The position numbers and the translations under genes are program-made. Below, in pieces: positions 29,501 to 37,698 of a stretch of 64,000 nucleotides of DNA (its first letter is position 1; every line of letters begins with the position of its first letter). The DNA lies in contig DASVCR010000027.1 in assembly GCA_036381515.1 (NCBI GenBank), positions 1-64,000 of the forward strand. Reading direction: 5' to 3'. A model generated the notes under the pieces. The model did not search any database. It was not told the DNA's origin and was given only the letters and a program-made list of their open reading frames with translations. Source of the DNA: ZC4RG20 sp036381515 (lineage in GTDB: Bacteria > Pseudomonadota > Gammaproteobacteria > Steroidobacterales > Rariloculaceae).

Positions 29501-29649
29501 GCTGCTGCGACGCCGGAGAGCAAGAGACCGGTTCGCGGTCCGCGGCCCATCGGGCGCTCGCGCGAATCGTGAGTCATGAGAACTTCGGCTGCACGAAACC
29601 TTCTGCCGAGACTGGTCGTCTCGGCATGAGACCACTCACGCGTCGTCAT
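26521..29649 (-). CDS. TonB-dependent outer-membrane receptor
   Basis: 1042 residues. The hydrophobic signal core (TGLLLSGVAAAVSALV, about 40-56) follows a long basic N-region. I keep the start at 29649 because GGGGGGAGG stands 6 bases before it, but Met 29577 would give a more usual signal. The mature N-terminus has EEVVVTGSRI, a TonB-box-like segment, then the plug domain with MRGVGVERTLVLLDGSRI and GGASAAYGADALAGVTNFIL (about 60-200). The remainder is a large beta-barrel ending QYTLAFRYSR. It resembles the long Sphingomonad/Xanthomonad-type receptors that take up carbohydrates or aromatics. Substrate unknown. Confidence 0.93.
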   Translation of the reverse strand: MTTREWSHAETTSLGRRFRAAEVLMTHDSRERPMGRGPRTGLLLSGVAAAVSALVNAPVQAQNDTVEEVVVTGSRIQRSGFTTAVPVTSLEVQTELRDIDPTNTLAEQLEKLPQFYLTPTAQEGGHAVLGAGQSHLNMRGVGVERTLVLLDGSRIVPSDRTSSVNVDYFPSALIRSVEMVTGGASAAYGADALAGVTNFILDRDFTGLKTNVQAGQTELGDGKNWQAELAFGTDVGDRFSVIGSIEARRIDAFARGRYPETWHEVPWDEDWGTVTNPDFDPNDPPGTHPRLLSKPHVHPTNSTPTGLILQPGFSYDRHTFSIDGKDTHLYQPGEYASIGGGQNNTSGGPEYEVARLGSAQGFSYNEVKQNSAFLGFDFELDDRKRLWGNFLAGKIETNDPGEAIYPNQNSIWFLTIYRDNPFLPEHINQAMHDEDVPSIRVDRVGGWGPPGGAKERHLAEHSMWSGTLGFDTDLPGSWDLRVSYQYGEADKDTLLKNWQRVDRSFLAWDAVRDPDTGEIVCNIQLQAKNNPNLEADLHAWALANTSIPRIDAGKDPSGAPSPIDYPIAVDSIDNTISDCVPLNPFGLNPASEEAWNYIRSDKPTYSTVKQHFAEIVANGTLHEGWGAGPIDQAFGLTYRKESLRQGTPAWFHSIDALGPPVNVPQLGIRGIPFGHSTGSPNLHKFSTYPTLAGGFDVWEVFTETSLPLFASKNGPLRLESNVAARYSDYSRAGGIWTWKAGLNFQVTESLRIRSTYSRDVREASFSEQFDRQAIGAFIEDPALDFATYGITTFDGGNPELQPEEADTLVFGFVYEPQWAPGLQLSADYYDIDITGAIGQLGAQRIVDECFETGVYCELIERDSSGRVSTLLNVFLNIDAARVTGTDVEIAYRMEPDFFSSATESLSFRLLGGRLGENSTTPLNGTKQDQAGSTTLPEWQVLAMLNYAAGPFTVGLQERYIDDALRNVAWVEGIDIDDNTAPSASYTNLRFGYTRDTPSGETWSVSLNVNNLFDEEPSRGPNAMNSRYDQIGRQYTLAFRYSR

Positions 29650-29831
29650 GTAGGCCTCCCCCCTTCGTATCGTTCGACTAGTTCTTTCTCTCCCCTAGAT
29701 ACATGCTCAATACAAGCACTATCCGACCATCGCCCTTCATCCCCTGAATGTCAAGGCGTCGTGGACGAGACGGAATGAGTCGAGCCGCGCGATGCGCGGC
29801 GTCCGTACGATCTCGAGGTCGGGATCGAGCG

Positions 29832-30788
29832 CTACCGGACCTCGTCGCGCAGCAGCTCGCGCAGCTCCGCGGACCACGGCCGCCCGTCCGCGGCGCGCAA
29901 CACGTGCATCACGAGCGCGAAGGCCTCGTCCCGTTGCGCGAGCGCGCGCCGATCTCGGCCGAACGCGTAGGCGAGCCACGCCAGCGAAAGCGTCGCGACG
30001 ACGAGCAGCACGCCGAGCGCGATCGCGAGCCCGCGGAGCCAGCCGAGCGTGCGTGCGACGTCTCGTTCGATGCGCGTCAGGAAGAGTCGATTGCCGCCCT
30101 CGGCCAGTGCGGCGCGCAGGCCCTCGTTCGCGCCGAGCACGGCCTCGTGCGCGGCGACGTGGCTCATGCGGCCGACCGCGCTCCCGAGCCGCGCGACGTC
30201 GATCTCGGCCGCAGCCGCATCGGCCGACGCGAACAGCGACGAGACGACGCCGGGCACGAGGGCCGTAGCCGCCTCGTCGCCGATCGTGCGCAGCGCGTCG
30301 CGAGTCATCGCGGTGCCGAGCGCGCGCACGCGCTCGACGTTCTCAGGCGAGAGCGCCTCGTCGAACGCCGCGCCCGTGCTTCGTCGAACCATCCCGGCGA
30401 ACGCCGGCGAGAGGTCGTTTCCGACGCCGGCCGCGAGCGACGGCGCGACGGCTCGCACCACGTTGTCGGAGAACTCGCGCACATCGCCTCGTGCGTCGCC
30501 GGCGAGCCGGAGCATGCCGAGCGCAGCCTCCTGAGAGACGTCTCGTATCGCGGCCTTGACCGCAGGATCCCTCAGGAGCCGGGCGACCGCTTCGGCGTTC
30601 TGGGGCTGCGCGATCGTCTCCACGGCCTCCTCGGCCGCGACCGGCGTCGCCTCCTCGGCGATGTGCTCGGACAGGGACGCGCATCCGCCCGCGAGCAAGG
30701 CGCAGAGCGCCGTCGCGCCGACGGTAATACGGTGCTTCTCGCTGTCAATGTGCCGGCTCGTGCGATCCGGCTGCTCCTTCGCTTCCAT
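29832..30788 (-). CDS. Predicted lipoprotein with C-terminal membrane helix
   Basis: 318 residues from ATG 30788 (GAGGAG 6 bases upstream). A lipobox LLAGGC at about 32-37 follows a 23-residue charged N-region. The body is alanine-rich helical (AVARLLRDPAVKAAIRDV, AAHEAVLGANEGLRAAL). A strong transmembrane segment near 255-278 (IALGVLLVVATLSLAWLAYAFG) lies before a basic C-terminus. Lipid anchor plus a second membrane span is unusual and suggests a protein bridging or pinned to the inner membrane. No family is recognised. It starts just downstream of an ADOP permease remnant on the same strand. Confidence 0.7.
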   Translation of the reverse strand: MEAKEQPDRTSRHIDSEKHRITVGATALCALLAGGCASLSEHIAEEATPVAAEEAVETIAQPQNAEAVARLLRDPAVKAAIRDVSQEAALGMLRLAGDARGDVREFSDNVVRAVAPSLAAGVGNDLSPAFAGMVRRSTGAAFDEALSPENVERVRALGTAMTRDALRTIGDEAATALVPGVVSSLFASADAAAAEIDVARLGSAVGRMSHVAAHEAVLGANEGLRAALAEGGNRLFLTRIERDVARTLGWLRGLAIALGVLLVVATLSLAWLAYAFGRDRRALAQRDEAFALVMHVLRAADGRPWSAELRELLRDEVR

Positions 30789-30879
30789 GACCGCTCCTCG
30801 CCTCGGATCCGGGGCATCGCATGAAGCCCGAGCTCGCCTGCGAGGACGTGCACCATTCGCGCCATCTGAATGCCGTATG

Positions 30880-32150
30880 AAGAGGACGCCCCGGCATGCG
30901 GCGCGGGGCGGCCGGGAACCGGATCGATCTCGGCGACGGTCTGCCGCGCGGCCTCGAGCAACGACGCCGCGTCGGGCCCGCCTCGAACGTAGAACGTCAT
31001 CGTGCCGAGGTAAGGGTTCTGGCGGCGCGGCAGAAAGAGCTGCGGCGGGGAGTCGTCCTTGACGCGGTTGTACTTCGCGTCGGCAACGATGCCGACGATC
31101 TCGATGGGGCGTCCCTGGTCCGGAGCGAAAACGAACAGCATTGCGGCGCCGGAAAGACCGAACGACTCGTTCGCGGCCTCGGGCGGCGCGATCGCGAGGA
31201 TCCCGTTCAAGGTTGCGTGTGCGACCGGCACGCTCAGGATTCCGCCGGCGACCGCAAGCACGCCGGCCTCGCACAGAAGCTGAGCTATCAGCCGCAGTCG
31301 GCTCGCGCCGAGCGATGCCCGGACCGCGAGCTCGCCGGCGCGCGAGACGCCGCGGGCGAGCAGCAGGTTTGCGACATTGACGCAGACGATGACGAGGACG
31401 AGCACGGAGGCGCCGAGGAGGAGCGCCAGCGCCGGCGCCGCTCCTTCGCGAGCCCAGCTTTGCCCGTGGTCGCCGGGCTCGAAGACGATCCGCCGTTCCT
31501 TGAAGCGCTCGAGGTCCTCCGGCGACATGCCCGTCTGCAGCGCCGCCTCGACGTCGTTCAGGATGCCGGCGTAGAGCGCGTTGATTCCGGCCGAGGCCTG
31601 CTCGATCGACACGCCGGGCGCGAGGCGCGCGAAGAGGTAGAGCCAGTAGTCGCTGCGGTTCTCCGCGGCTTCACGCGGTGCGCCGGGCTGCAGCAGCCAG
31701 CGCAGCGTCAACGGCACGAAGACCTGCGGACGTGCCCAGAACGTCGTGCCGGCGAAGCCTTCCGGGGCGACGCCGACGATCGTCAACGGCTGCCCGTTCA
31801 CGGTCAGCGTGCGGCCGACGACGCCGGCGTCGGCACCGAACTGATCGCGCCAGAAAGCGTGGCTCAGCACGACGACGCGCGACTCGCCCAAGCCGGGCTC
31901 GTCGCGGGCATCGATCAGCCGGCCGACCGCCGGCGCGAGCCCCAGCGTCGAGAAGTAGCCGCCGGAGACGAGGAGCCCCATGCCCGAGAACGTGCTGCCG
32001 TCATACGCGAGGTTGGCGTCGAAGTGCCGATGCGCGGCAAGGCCGGCGAAGACATCCTGGCTCGCCTCGAGGTCGCGGAACGCAATCCCGACTTCGACGC
32101 ACACGGTCCCAACGGCGGGATGGGCAGCCGGTCCGTTGCAGAGGCGGTGC
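30880..32150 (-). pseudogene. Deleted remnant of an ADOP-type ABC permease
   Basis: The frame is clearly MacB/FtsX-like (VLSHAFWRDQFGADAGVVGR, FVPLTLRWLLQ, NVANLLLARGVSRAGELAVR). Compared with the intact ADOP permease in this window it lacks roughly the first 160 residues (prefix domain and first helix). It jumps near 31126 from the middle FtsX helix (AAMLFVFA) straight to the second periplasmic domain (GRPIEIVGIVADAKYN), a loss of about 230 residues. It stops being homologous near 30920, before the last three helices. It has no usable start and no PadR partner. Boundaries are approximate. A non-functional remnant is the best reading. Confidence 0.85.
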
Positions 32151-32195
32151 CTCCGTTCGAGCGGCGAGCGATCGAAGGGGACGGGGCCCGACGAC

Positions 32196-32810
32196 CTAAA
32201 GGGGATCCCCGGGCCGCGGCGAGCCGGCGAGCCACGCGGCGCCTTCGGCGTACAGCCGCTCGACCGCCTCGCCCCTCAGCCCCGGCAGCCCCGTTTTGAC
32301 CTGAAAGCCCGCCTTGGTCTGTAGATAGGCGAGATGGCGGTAGCCTTCCGGGAAACGGCCGAGCAGCTCCGGATCGAGCTCAAGCCGGGCGTTCGGGTCG
32401 ACCGGATCGAGACGATCCTTCTCGTAGATCGGTTGCCGCCGCACGATGGCCCAGCGCCCGGCGCGCTTCTCGAAGAAGTCGTAGAACCGGCCGGTGCACG
32501 TCACGTCGGCGAGGACGCCGTCGACGACCGCGCGCTGCCCGATCGTCATTTTCGACTGGGCAATGGCCCGCGTGCCGACGACGTCGCAAGTGATCGCGCC
32601 GAGGAAGTGAATGATGTTCACGCCGCGCTCGAACCCCCGCTTGCGGGCCTCGACGAAGTCGCGCGCCGGGCCCTGGAACCAGGTCGCCGTCATCCACGCG
32701 TCGTCGTGCCAGACGGTTGCGAAGCGCTCGAAGTCGCCGGAGTCGCTCCAGATCACCCAGTTGTTGACGATCTCGACGATTGCGCTCTTGTCGGCTGCCG
32801 TCGTGTCCAT
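32196..32810 (-). CDS. SnoaL/NTF2-like domain protein
   Basis: 204 residues with an NTF2-like cone fold: ADKSAIVEIVNNWVIWSDSG, then FATVWHDDAWMTATWFQGPA and the sheet ending GRFYDFFEKRAGRWAIVRRQ. Such proteins are small cyclases, hydratases or ligand binders. A C-terminal tail of about 50 residues (GRFPEGYRHLAYLQTKAGF) extends the usual fold, as in a subgroup of putative aromatic-degradation proteins. No signal peptide. It is divergent from a double-cupin gene 177 bp away. Confidence 0.82.
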   Translation of the reverse strand: MDTTAADKSAIVEIVNNWVIWSDSGDFERFATVWHDDAWMTATWFQGPARDFVEARKRGFERGVNIIHFLGAITCDVVGTRAIAQSKMTIGQRAVVDGVLADVTCTGRFYDFFEKRAGRWAIVRRQPIYEKDRLDPVDPNARLELDPELLGRFPEGYRHLAYLQTKAGFQVKTGLPGLRGEAVERLYAEGAAWLAGSPRPGDPL

Positions 32811-32987
32811 TGGATGAGTGCGTTGTTGAATCGGTCGGGAGTATGCGCCGAAGATGCGCGGATTGCAGCGCCGCTACTCGACCTGCTCTCGCGAAGACGA
32901 TACATTCGGTCGCGCACTCGACCGGTTGCGGCCGCATCGAACGGCACGTGAGAACCGCACCGCGTGTTCGATCGGGAGAGAACGAAG

Positions 32988-33848
32988 ATGGCGAGCATTG
33001 CCGATCTCTGGATCGTCGACTCGAACACCGCGCCACCCGAGCCCGTGCCGTCGGGCCTCGTGCGGACGCTGTGCAGCCCGGAGCTCTGCGCGTCGCGGAC
33101 GTTGACCGTTTATCGGCGCACGATAGTCGCCGGCCGGCGGCTCGACGTCGACGCGGGCGTCGACTACCACCTGCTCTATGTGATCGCGGCGCCCGCGAAG
33201 GGCGTCGTCCGGTATCGCGGCGACGCGCATGCGGCCGAGGACGGCGCCGGCGTGCTGCTCGCGCCCGGCGAGTCCGCGCAAGTCGAAGCGGCGGGCTCCG
33301 CGATGGAGCTGCTCCATCTCGTCGTGCCGAAGCCGCCGGCCGCGGTCGAGCAGGGCTTGCCCGGCGGGCCCGGCTATTTCTTCGATCGAAGCATCCTGCG
33401 CACGCTGCACGACGCGAGCGGCGGCCGCGTGCGCCGCTTCTGCGCGGAATCGAGCATCCGCCTGCTCGATGGCAGCCGTCTCACGCCGACGAACGCGGTC
33501 CAGGCCGGCGAGATGCACTACAACGAAGGCGGCTCGTCTCCGTACCACGCGCATTTCAGCACGCCCGCCAACCCGGACGGCGCCGCGCACTGCTACATGA
33601 CGTTCCGAGGCCGAGGGCGGGTCGACGTCGAAGGAGACTCGGTCGAGATCGCGCCCGGCACGCTCGTGTACTTTCCGCCCGGCGTGCCGCATCGCCTGAG
33701 CGCCGTCGGCGGCCCGCTCGATTACTTCGAGATCCAGGCGTGGCGAAGCTTCAAGACGAACGTGCTGAGCGAGGAGCCGCTCGGCCTGCGCTGGTACTAC
33801 GAGCGCACGCGGCCCCACGCGCCGCTCGAAGAGTGGAACCAGAGCTGA
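32988..33848 (+). CDS. Double-cupin protein
   Basis: 286 residues from ATG 32988, chosen over GTG 32964 because GGGAG lies about 10 bases ahead. Two cupin barrels: the first about 40-110 (weak metal ligands), the second about 165-245 with HYNEGGSSPYHAHFSTPANP and the second motif GTLVYFPPGVPHRL, whose His/Glu residues could bind a metal. Sequence style resembles oxygenase or sugar-isomerase-type cupins, but substrate cannot be read. The stop lies 55 bases from the convergent end of the hydroxy-acid oxidase gene. Confidence 0.8.
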   Translation: MASIADLWIVDSNTAPPEPVPSGLVRTLCSPELCASRTLTVYRRTIVAGRRLDVDAGVDYHLLYVIAAPAKGVVRYRGDAHAAEDGAGVLLAPGESAQVEAAGSAMELLHLVVPKPPAAVEQGLPGGPGYFFDRSILRTLHDASGGRVRRFCAESSIRLLDGSRLTPTNAVQAGEMHYNEGGSSPYHAHFSTPANPDGAAHCYMTFRGRGRVDVEGDSVEIAPGTLVYFPPGVPHRLSAVGGPLDYFEIQAWRSFKTNVLSEEPLGLRWYYERTRPHAPLEEWNQS

Positions 33849-33903
33849 CGAGCCCGTTCGGGCGACGGTTTTGGCTCGAACCGGACGCCGCGCGGCGTGA
33901 GTC

Positions 33904-35022
33904 TCAGGAGCGCAGCACGAGTTCCGGCACGATATCGGCGAGCCGCCGGCAGCCGGTCAGCACCATCGCCATCTCGAGCTCGGTGCGGAGGATGTGCAGC
34001 ACGTGCGCGACGCCGCTCGCGCCTGCCGCGGCGAGCGCGTAGACGTACGGCCGGCCGACGAGCACCGCACGGGCGCCGAGCGCGAGCGCTTTCAGCACGT
34101 CGGTGCCGCGGCGTACGCCGCCGTCGACGAGCAGCGGCAGCCGTCCGTCGACGGCGTGTGCAATCGACTCGAGCACGTCGATCGTCGCGGGCTGCGTGTC
34201 GAGCGTGCGTCCGCCGTGGTTCGACACGACGACGCCGGCGACACCGACGCTCGTGGCCGTCGCCGCGTCGCCGGGCGTCATGATGCCCTTCACGAGCACG
34301 GGCAGCGTCGTGATCGACCGGAGCCACTCGATGTCCTTCCACGTCGGCGCGCCCGCGAGAATGCCGCTGCCGAAGACCGGGCTCTCGCCCGCGCGCGCGA
34401 CCGATCCCGTCGCCGCGCTCGATCCCCGCAGGTTCACGGCCTCGATCCCGGGCGGCAGTGCGAACTCCGCGCGCTGCTCGCGATTGCGCGCGCCGCTGAC
34501 AGGGGCATCGACCGTGACGACGAGCGCGCGGTACCCGGCCGCCTCGACGCGCGCGACGAGCTCGCGGAAAAAGCCGCGGTCGCCGTGCAGATAGAGCTGC
34601 ATCCAGAGCACGGTGTGCTGGCCGGCGCGCGCGGCGATGTCCTCGAGCGGCACGCTCGCCTCGGCACTCACGATCATCGGCGCGCGCATCGCCGCCGCGG
34701 CGAGGGCCGTCGCGAGCTCGCCTTCGGGATGCGCGAGCTTTTGCAGCGCGACGGGCGCGAGCAGGATCGGGTACGGCAGCTCGTGGCCCAAGAGCTCGAG
34801 CCGCGTGTCGCCGCCGTCGACGTCGCGCAGCACGCGCGTCCGAAGCTTCAGGCGCCTGAAGGCCTCGACGTTCTCGCGCACGGTCAGCTCGTCCGCCGCG
34901 CCGCCGCTCACGTACGCGAACGCGGCGGGCGTCATCCGAGGCCTCGCAAAGGCCTCGTAGTCGTCGACCGCGGCGATCTGCGGCGGGATCCGCTCGAGCG
35001 GCGGCAGCGGCGTCTCGCTCAC
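33904..35022 (-). CDS. FMN-dependent alpha-hydroxy-acid oxidase/dehydrogenase
   Basis: 372 residues from GTG 35022, whose GTGA overlaps the stop of piuC. TIM-barrel flavoenzyme that oxidises a 2-hydroxy acid (lactate, glycolate or similar) to the keto acid. Visible: N-terminal YVSGGAADELTVRENVEAF, FMN-site ILLAPVALQKLAHPEGE, MQLYLHGDR, VTVDAPVSGARNRE, catalytic VVVSNHGGRTLDTQPA and the phosphate site DGGVRRGTDVLKALALGA. The interrupting membrane loop of bacterial L-lactate dehydrogenase is absent, so a soluble oxidase-like form is likely. Coupling to piuC places it under the same iron-responsive promoter. Confidence 0.9.
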   Translation of the reverse strand: MSETPLPPLERIPPQIAAVDDYEAFARPRMTPAAFAYVSGGAADELTVRENVEAFRRLKLRTRVLRDVDGGDTRLELLGHELPYPILLAPVALQKLAHPEGELATALAAAAMRAPMIVSAEASVPLEDIAARAGQHTVLWMQLYLHGDRGFFRELVARVEAAGYRALVVTVDAPVSGARNREQRAEFALPPGIEAVNLRGSSAATGSVARAGESPVFGSGILAGAPTWKDIEWLRSITTLPVLVKGIMTPGDAATATSVGVAGVVVSNHGGRTLDTQPATIDVLESIAHAVDGRLPLLVDGGVRRGTDVLKALALGARAVLVGRPYVYALAAAGASGVAHVLHILRTELEMAMVLTGCRRLADIVPELVLRS

Positions 35023-35702
35023 GTGTCCGACCAGCGGCGCACGAGGTTGTGATAAACGCCGGCGAGGCGCTCGAGCTGCGGCGCATCCGGGTGCCGCGCG
35101 GTGAGCTCCTGGATCGCCGAGTCGAGCTCGAACAGCAGGGCACGTTGCGCATCCTCGCGAACGAGGCTCTGGATCCAGAAGAACGACGCGAGGCGCACGC
35201 CGCGCGTGACCGGCGTGACGCGGTGCAGGCTCGTGCCCGGATAGAGCGCGAGGTGGCCCGCCGGCAGCTTCACGCGCTGCGTGCCGTACGTGTCCTCGAT
35301 GACGAGCTCGCCGCCGTCGTAGTCCTCCGGCGAGCTCAGGAACAGCGTCGCCGAGACGTCCGTGCGCACGCGATGCGGCGTGCCCGGCACCGAAAGGACC
35401 GCGCCGTCGACGTGCAGCCCGTACTCGCCGCCGTTCTCGTAACGGTTGAAGCGCGGGGGCAGCACCTTCAGCGGCAGCGCGGCGGACAGGAACAGCGGGT
35501 TCGCGGCGAGCGCGTCGAGGATCAGGTTGCCGATCTCGGTCCCGACGGGATCGTCCGGCTCGAGCTGCTGGTTCCGCTTCGCGCGGATCGCGAGGTGGCC
35601 CGCCGTCGCGCGCCCGTCCTCCCAGCGGCCGCGCTCGAGCAGGCTGCGGCGGCAGTGCTCGATCTGCTCGGCCGTCAGCACGTCGGGGATCTTCACCATC
35701 AT
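35019..35702 (-). CDS. piuC: PKHD-type Fe(II)/2-oxoglutarate hydroxylase PiuC
   Basis: 227 residues, the normal PiuC/YbiX length. Iron ligands His97 and Asp99 (GLHVDG) and His160, with 2-oxoglutarate-binding Arg170 (SLHRVTPVTRGVR), sit almost exactly as in E. coli YbiX. These cytosolic oxygenases accompany TonB siderophore receptors and are iron-regulated; the hydroxylated target is not established. Two ATGs in tandem (35702, 35699) can start it. A Fur-like box ends 25 bases upstream. Here, instead of a receptor, its operon partner is an FMN hydroxy-acid oxidase with a 4-base overlap. Confidence 0.92.
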   Translation of the reverse strand: MMVKIPDVLTAEQIEHCRRSLLERGRWEDGRATAGHLAIRAKRNQQLEPDDPVGTEIGNLILDALAANPLFLSAALPLKVLPPRFNRYENGGEYGLHVDGAVLSVPGTPHRVRTDVSATLFLSSPEDYDGGELVIEDTYGTQRVKLPAGHLALYPGTSLHRVTPVTRGVRLASFFWIQSLVREDAQRALLFELDSAIQELTARHPDAPQLERLAGVYHNLVRRWSDT

Positions 35703-35726
35703 CGCGCTTGCCTTGGAACGGGGTAC

Positions 35727-35763
35727 GAATTACTCGCATTCGTGAATGCGAGTAATTCGCATT
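35727..35763. promoter_or_regulatory. Fur-box-like operator, overlapping inverted repeats, upstream of piuC
   Basis: A perfect 15-bp inverted repeat GAATTACTCGCATTC (35727-35741), GT, GAATGCGAGTAATTC (35744-35758). Overlapping it is a 19-mer AATGCGA-GTAAT-TCGCATT (35745-35763), also an inverted repeat and of the form of proteobacterial Fur boxes. AT content here is far above the surroundings. Two overlapping Fur sites would give tight iron repression. Confidence 0.75.
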
Positions 35764-35818
35764 ATCGTTCTTCGCGCGCAAGAAGTCATGCACACGTCGC
35801 TGCAACGTGCGCCGCGAC

Positions 35819-36850
35819 TTACGGGCCGAGCAGATCGCCCGGGGTCGGCGGCAGCTGCGGCAGCGTCTGCGCCGGGAGCTCGCCCGAAAGCGACTCGAGG
35901 AACGCGACGATGTCGGCGACCTGCTCGTCGCGCAGCGTCTTGCCCAGCTGAGTCGACGCCATCACGCGCACGGCTTCGTCCAGCGTCTTGACCGAGCCGT
36001 TGTGCATGTACGGCGCCGTGTAGATCAGGTTGCGCAGCGTCGGCACGCGCCACATGTGCTCGTCCGCGGGGTTGCCGGTCGCCTCGAAGCGCCCCTTGTC
36101 CTGCATCAGGTCGTACTTCGCGACGTACGGGCTATCCGTCTCGAGCGGGAACTTCATGAAGAAGCCCGTGCCCATCGGCAGCTCGGGCCCGGCGAACATC
36201 GGCCCCTGATGGCACGTCGTGCAGCCGACCTCGCGGAACGTGCTCATCCCGCGCAGCTGCTGGTCGGTCAGCGCGGTTTTGTCGCCCTTCACGTAGCGGT
36301 CGTACGGCGTGTTCGGGGTGATCAGCGTGCGCTCGAACGCGGCGATCGCGCGCGCGATGTTGTCGATCGTGATCACGTCGCCTTCGCCGAAGGCCGCCTC
36401 GAAGTACGGCCGGTAGCCCGGGATCCGCTCGATGCGGCGAACGACCGCGTCGAGATCCTCCATGCCCATCTCGATCGGATTGGCCGGAGGGCCCTTCGCC
36501 TGATCCTCGAGCGTCGCCGCGCGTCCGTCCCAGAACTGGGCCGACAGGAATGCCGCGTTCCATACCGTCGGCGCGTTGCGCCCGCCCTTCTGGCCGTGGA
36601 CGCCGATCGACGTGGGCCGGTGATCGTCGCCGCCCTCGGCGAGGTTATGGCACGAGAAACACGACACCGTGCCGGTCGACGAGAGCCGGGCATCGAAGTA
36701 GAGCATCCTGCCGAGCTCGATCTTTTGCGGAGTCGTGGGGTTGTCAGCCGGCGCCGGTGCAACCTCGGGAAGCGCCTGCCAGACCGCTTCATCAGCGACG
36801 GCCATCGTGGCCGCAAAGCACGCTGTGGCGAGCACCGCCTGTAACTTCAT
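35819..36850 (-). CDS. Di-haem cytochrome-c peroxidase (CcpA/MauG family)
   Basis: 343 residues, periplasmic. Signal peptide about 1-19 (cleavage near AVA-D). Two c-haem motifs: C64-F-S-C67-H68 and a CTTCH near 208, with the interdomain NPIEMGM segment and the late HMWRVPTLRNLIYTAPYMHNG typical of the family. It reduces hydrogen peroxide with electrons from small cytochromes or copper proteins. GGAGGG lies 8 bases before ATG. It lies upstream of the piuC operon on the same strand but the Fur box separates them, so it is probably a separate unit. Confidence 0.93.
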   Translation of the reverse strand: MKLQAVLATACFAATMAVADEAVWQALPEVAPAPADNPTTPQKIELGRMLYFDARLSSTGTVSCFSCHNLAEGGDDHRPTSIGVHGQKGGRNAPTVWNAAFLSAQFWDGRAATLEDQAKGPPANPIEMGMEDLDAVVRRIERIPGYRPYFEAAFGEGDVITIDNIARAIAAFERTLITPNTPYDRYVKGDKTALTDQQLRGMSTFREVGCTTCHQGPMFAGPELPMGTGFFMKFPLETDSPYVAKYDLMQDKGRFEATGNPADEHMWRVPTLRNLIYTAPYMHNGSVKTLDEAVRVMASTQLGKTLRDEQVADIVAFLESLSGELPAQTLPQLPPTPGDLLGP

Positions 36851-37218
36851 CGTGCAATCCCTCCATGGATGAGCCGCATGCCGACGAACGGATAGGATGC
36901 GGCGCGGGCATGTTAGCCCGGAACGTGCCGCGGGGGTCGATACGGAAACTTACTTATCGGGCGCCGTTTTCGCGCAATTCGAAAGGAGGGGAACGTTCGG
37001 CGGGAGCGCCTGCGATCTCGCTGCTGGAGAGCGCTCGGGCCGGCACCGGCGCCGAGCGTGCCGTGCTGAACGACGTCGCGCAATCCTTCGTCCACGCCTC
37101 CGCATACGGCGATTGAACGTAACGGGGTGCGACAGGAAAAGCGAGACGCTCGTCCTTCCTTGCCCCGGACGCCCGACGACAATCACCGGCTCGAGAATTC
37201 CTCTTGCAAGGAAATATC
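36851..37218. other. Intergenic region, no gene seen
   Basis: 368 bp between the divergent peroxidase and the Septum_form-like gene. Short frames are present on both strands but none has a ribosome site, a domain or convincing composition. AAGGAAA at 37208-37214 is the ribosome site of the next gene. No clear promoter pair was found. Confidence 0.5.
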
Positions 37219-37698
37219 ATGAAGAAGCTGGCGGCGTATGCAGTGGTCGCTTTGGGTGTCGCCGGGATCGGCTGGTTCACGGGAGCGAAGCGCGACGATT
37301 CGGGCGCGATCGTCTCCTCCGGCACGATCGACGCGTTCCAGATCAGGGTAGGGGATTGCTTCGACGACGCGGCGTCGGTCGGGGAAGAGACGGAGGTCAG
37401 CGGCGTGCGCGGCGTGCCCTGCTCGCAGCCTCACGACAACGAGGTGTACGCCGTTTTCGACGTCGATCCGACCGAGTTTCCGGAAGGCGACGGCATGGGG
37501 CAGGTCGCCTTCGACGCCTGCCTCGAGCGCTTCGAGTCGTTCGTCGGCAGAGACTACGAATCGTCCTCGCTGGACATCATGACGCTCTACCCGTCGCGCG
37601 ACAGCTGGCATCGGCTGAACGACCGGGAGGTCGTCTGCGCCGTCTACGACGTGACGCTCGCGAAGCTCGAGGGGAGCGTCAAAGGGCGCGGGCTGTAG
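37219..37698 (+). CDS. Small exported or membrane-anchored protein with Septum_form-like domain
   Basis: 159 residues from ATG 37219 (AAGGAAA 5 bases ahead). An N-terminal hydrophobic helix (about 4-20) serves as signal or anchor. The rest matches the pattern of the actinobacterial 'septum formation' domain: IRVGDCFDD, then VRGVPCSQPHDNEVYAVF, a conserved Cys pair plus PH motif, and a later Cys (VVCAVYD) that could pair with DACLERF. The four cysteines suggest two disulfides outside the cytoplasm. Function in this organism is unknown; a division role is not implied by the name. Confidence 0.72.
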   Translation: MKKLAAYAVVALGVAGIGWFTGAKRDDSGAIVSSGTIDAFQIRVGDCFDDAASVGEETEVSGVRGVPCSQPHDNEVYAVFDVDPTEFPEGDGMGQVAFDACLERFESFVGRDYESSSLDIMTLYPSRDSWHRLNDREVVCAVYDVTLAKLEGSVKGRGL

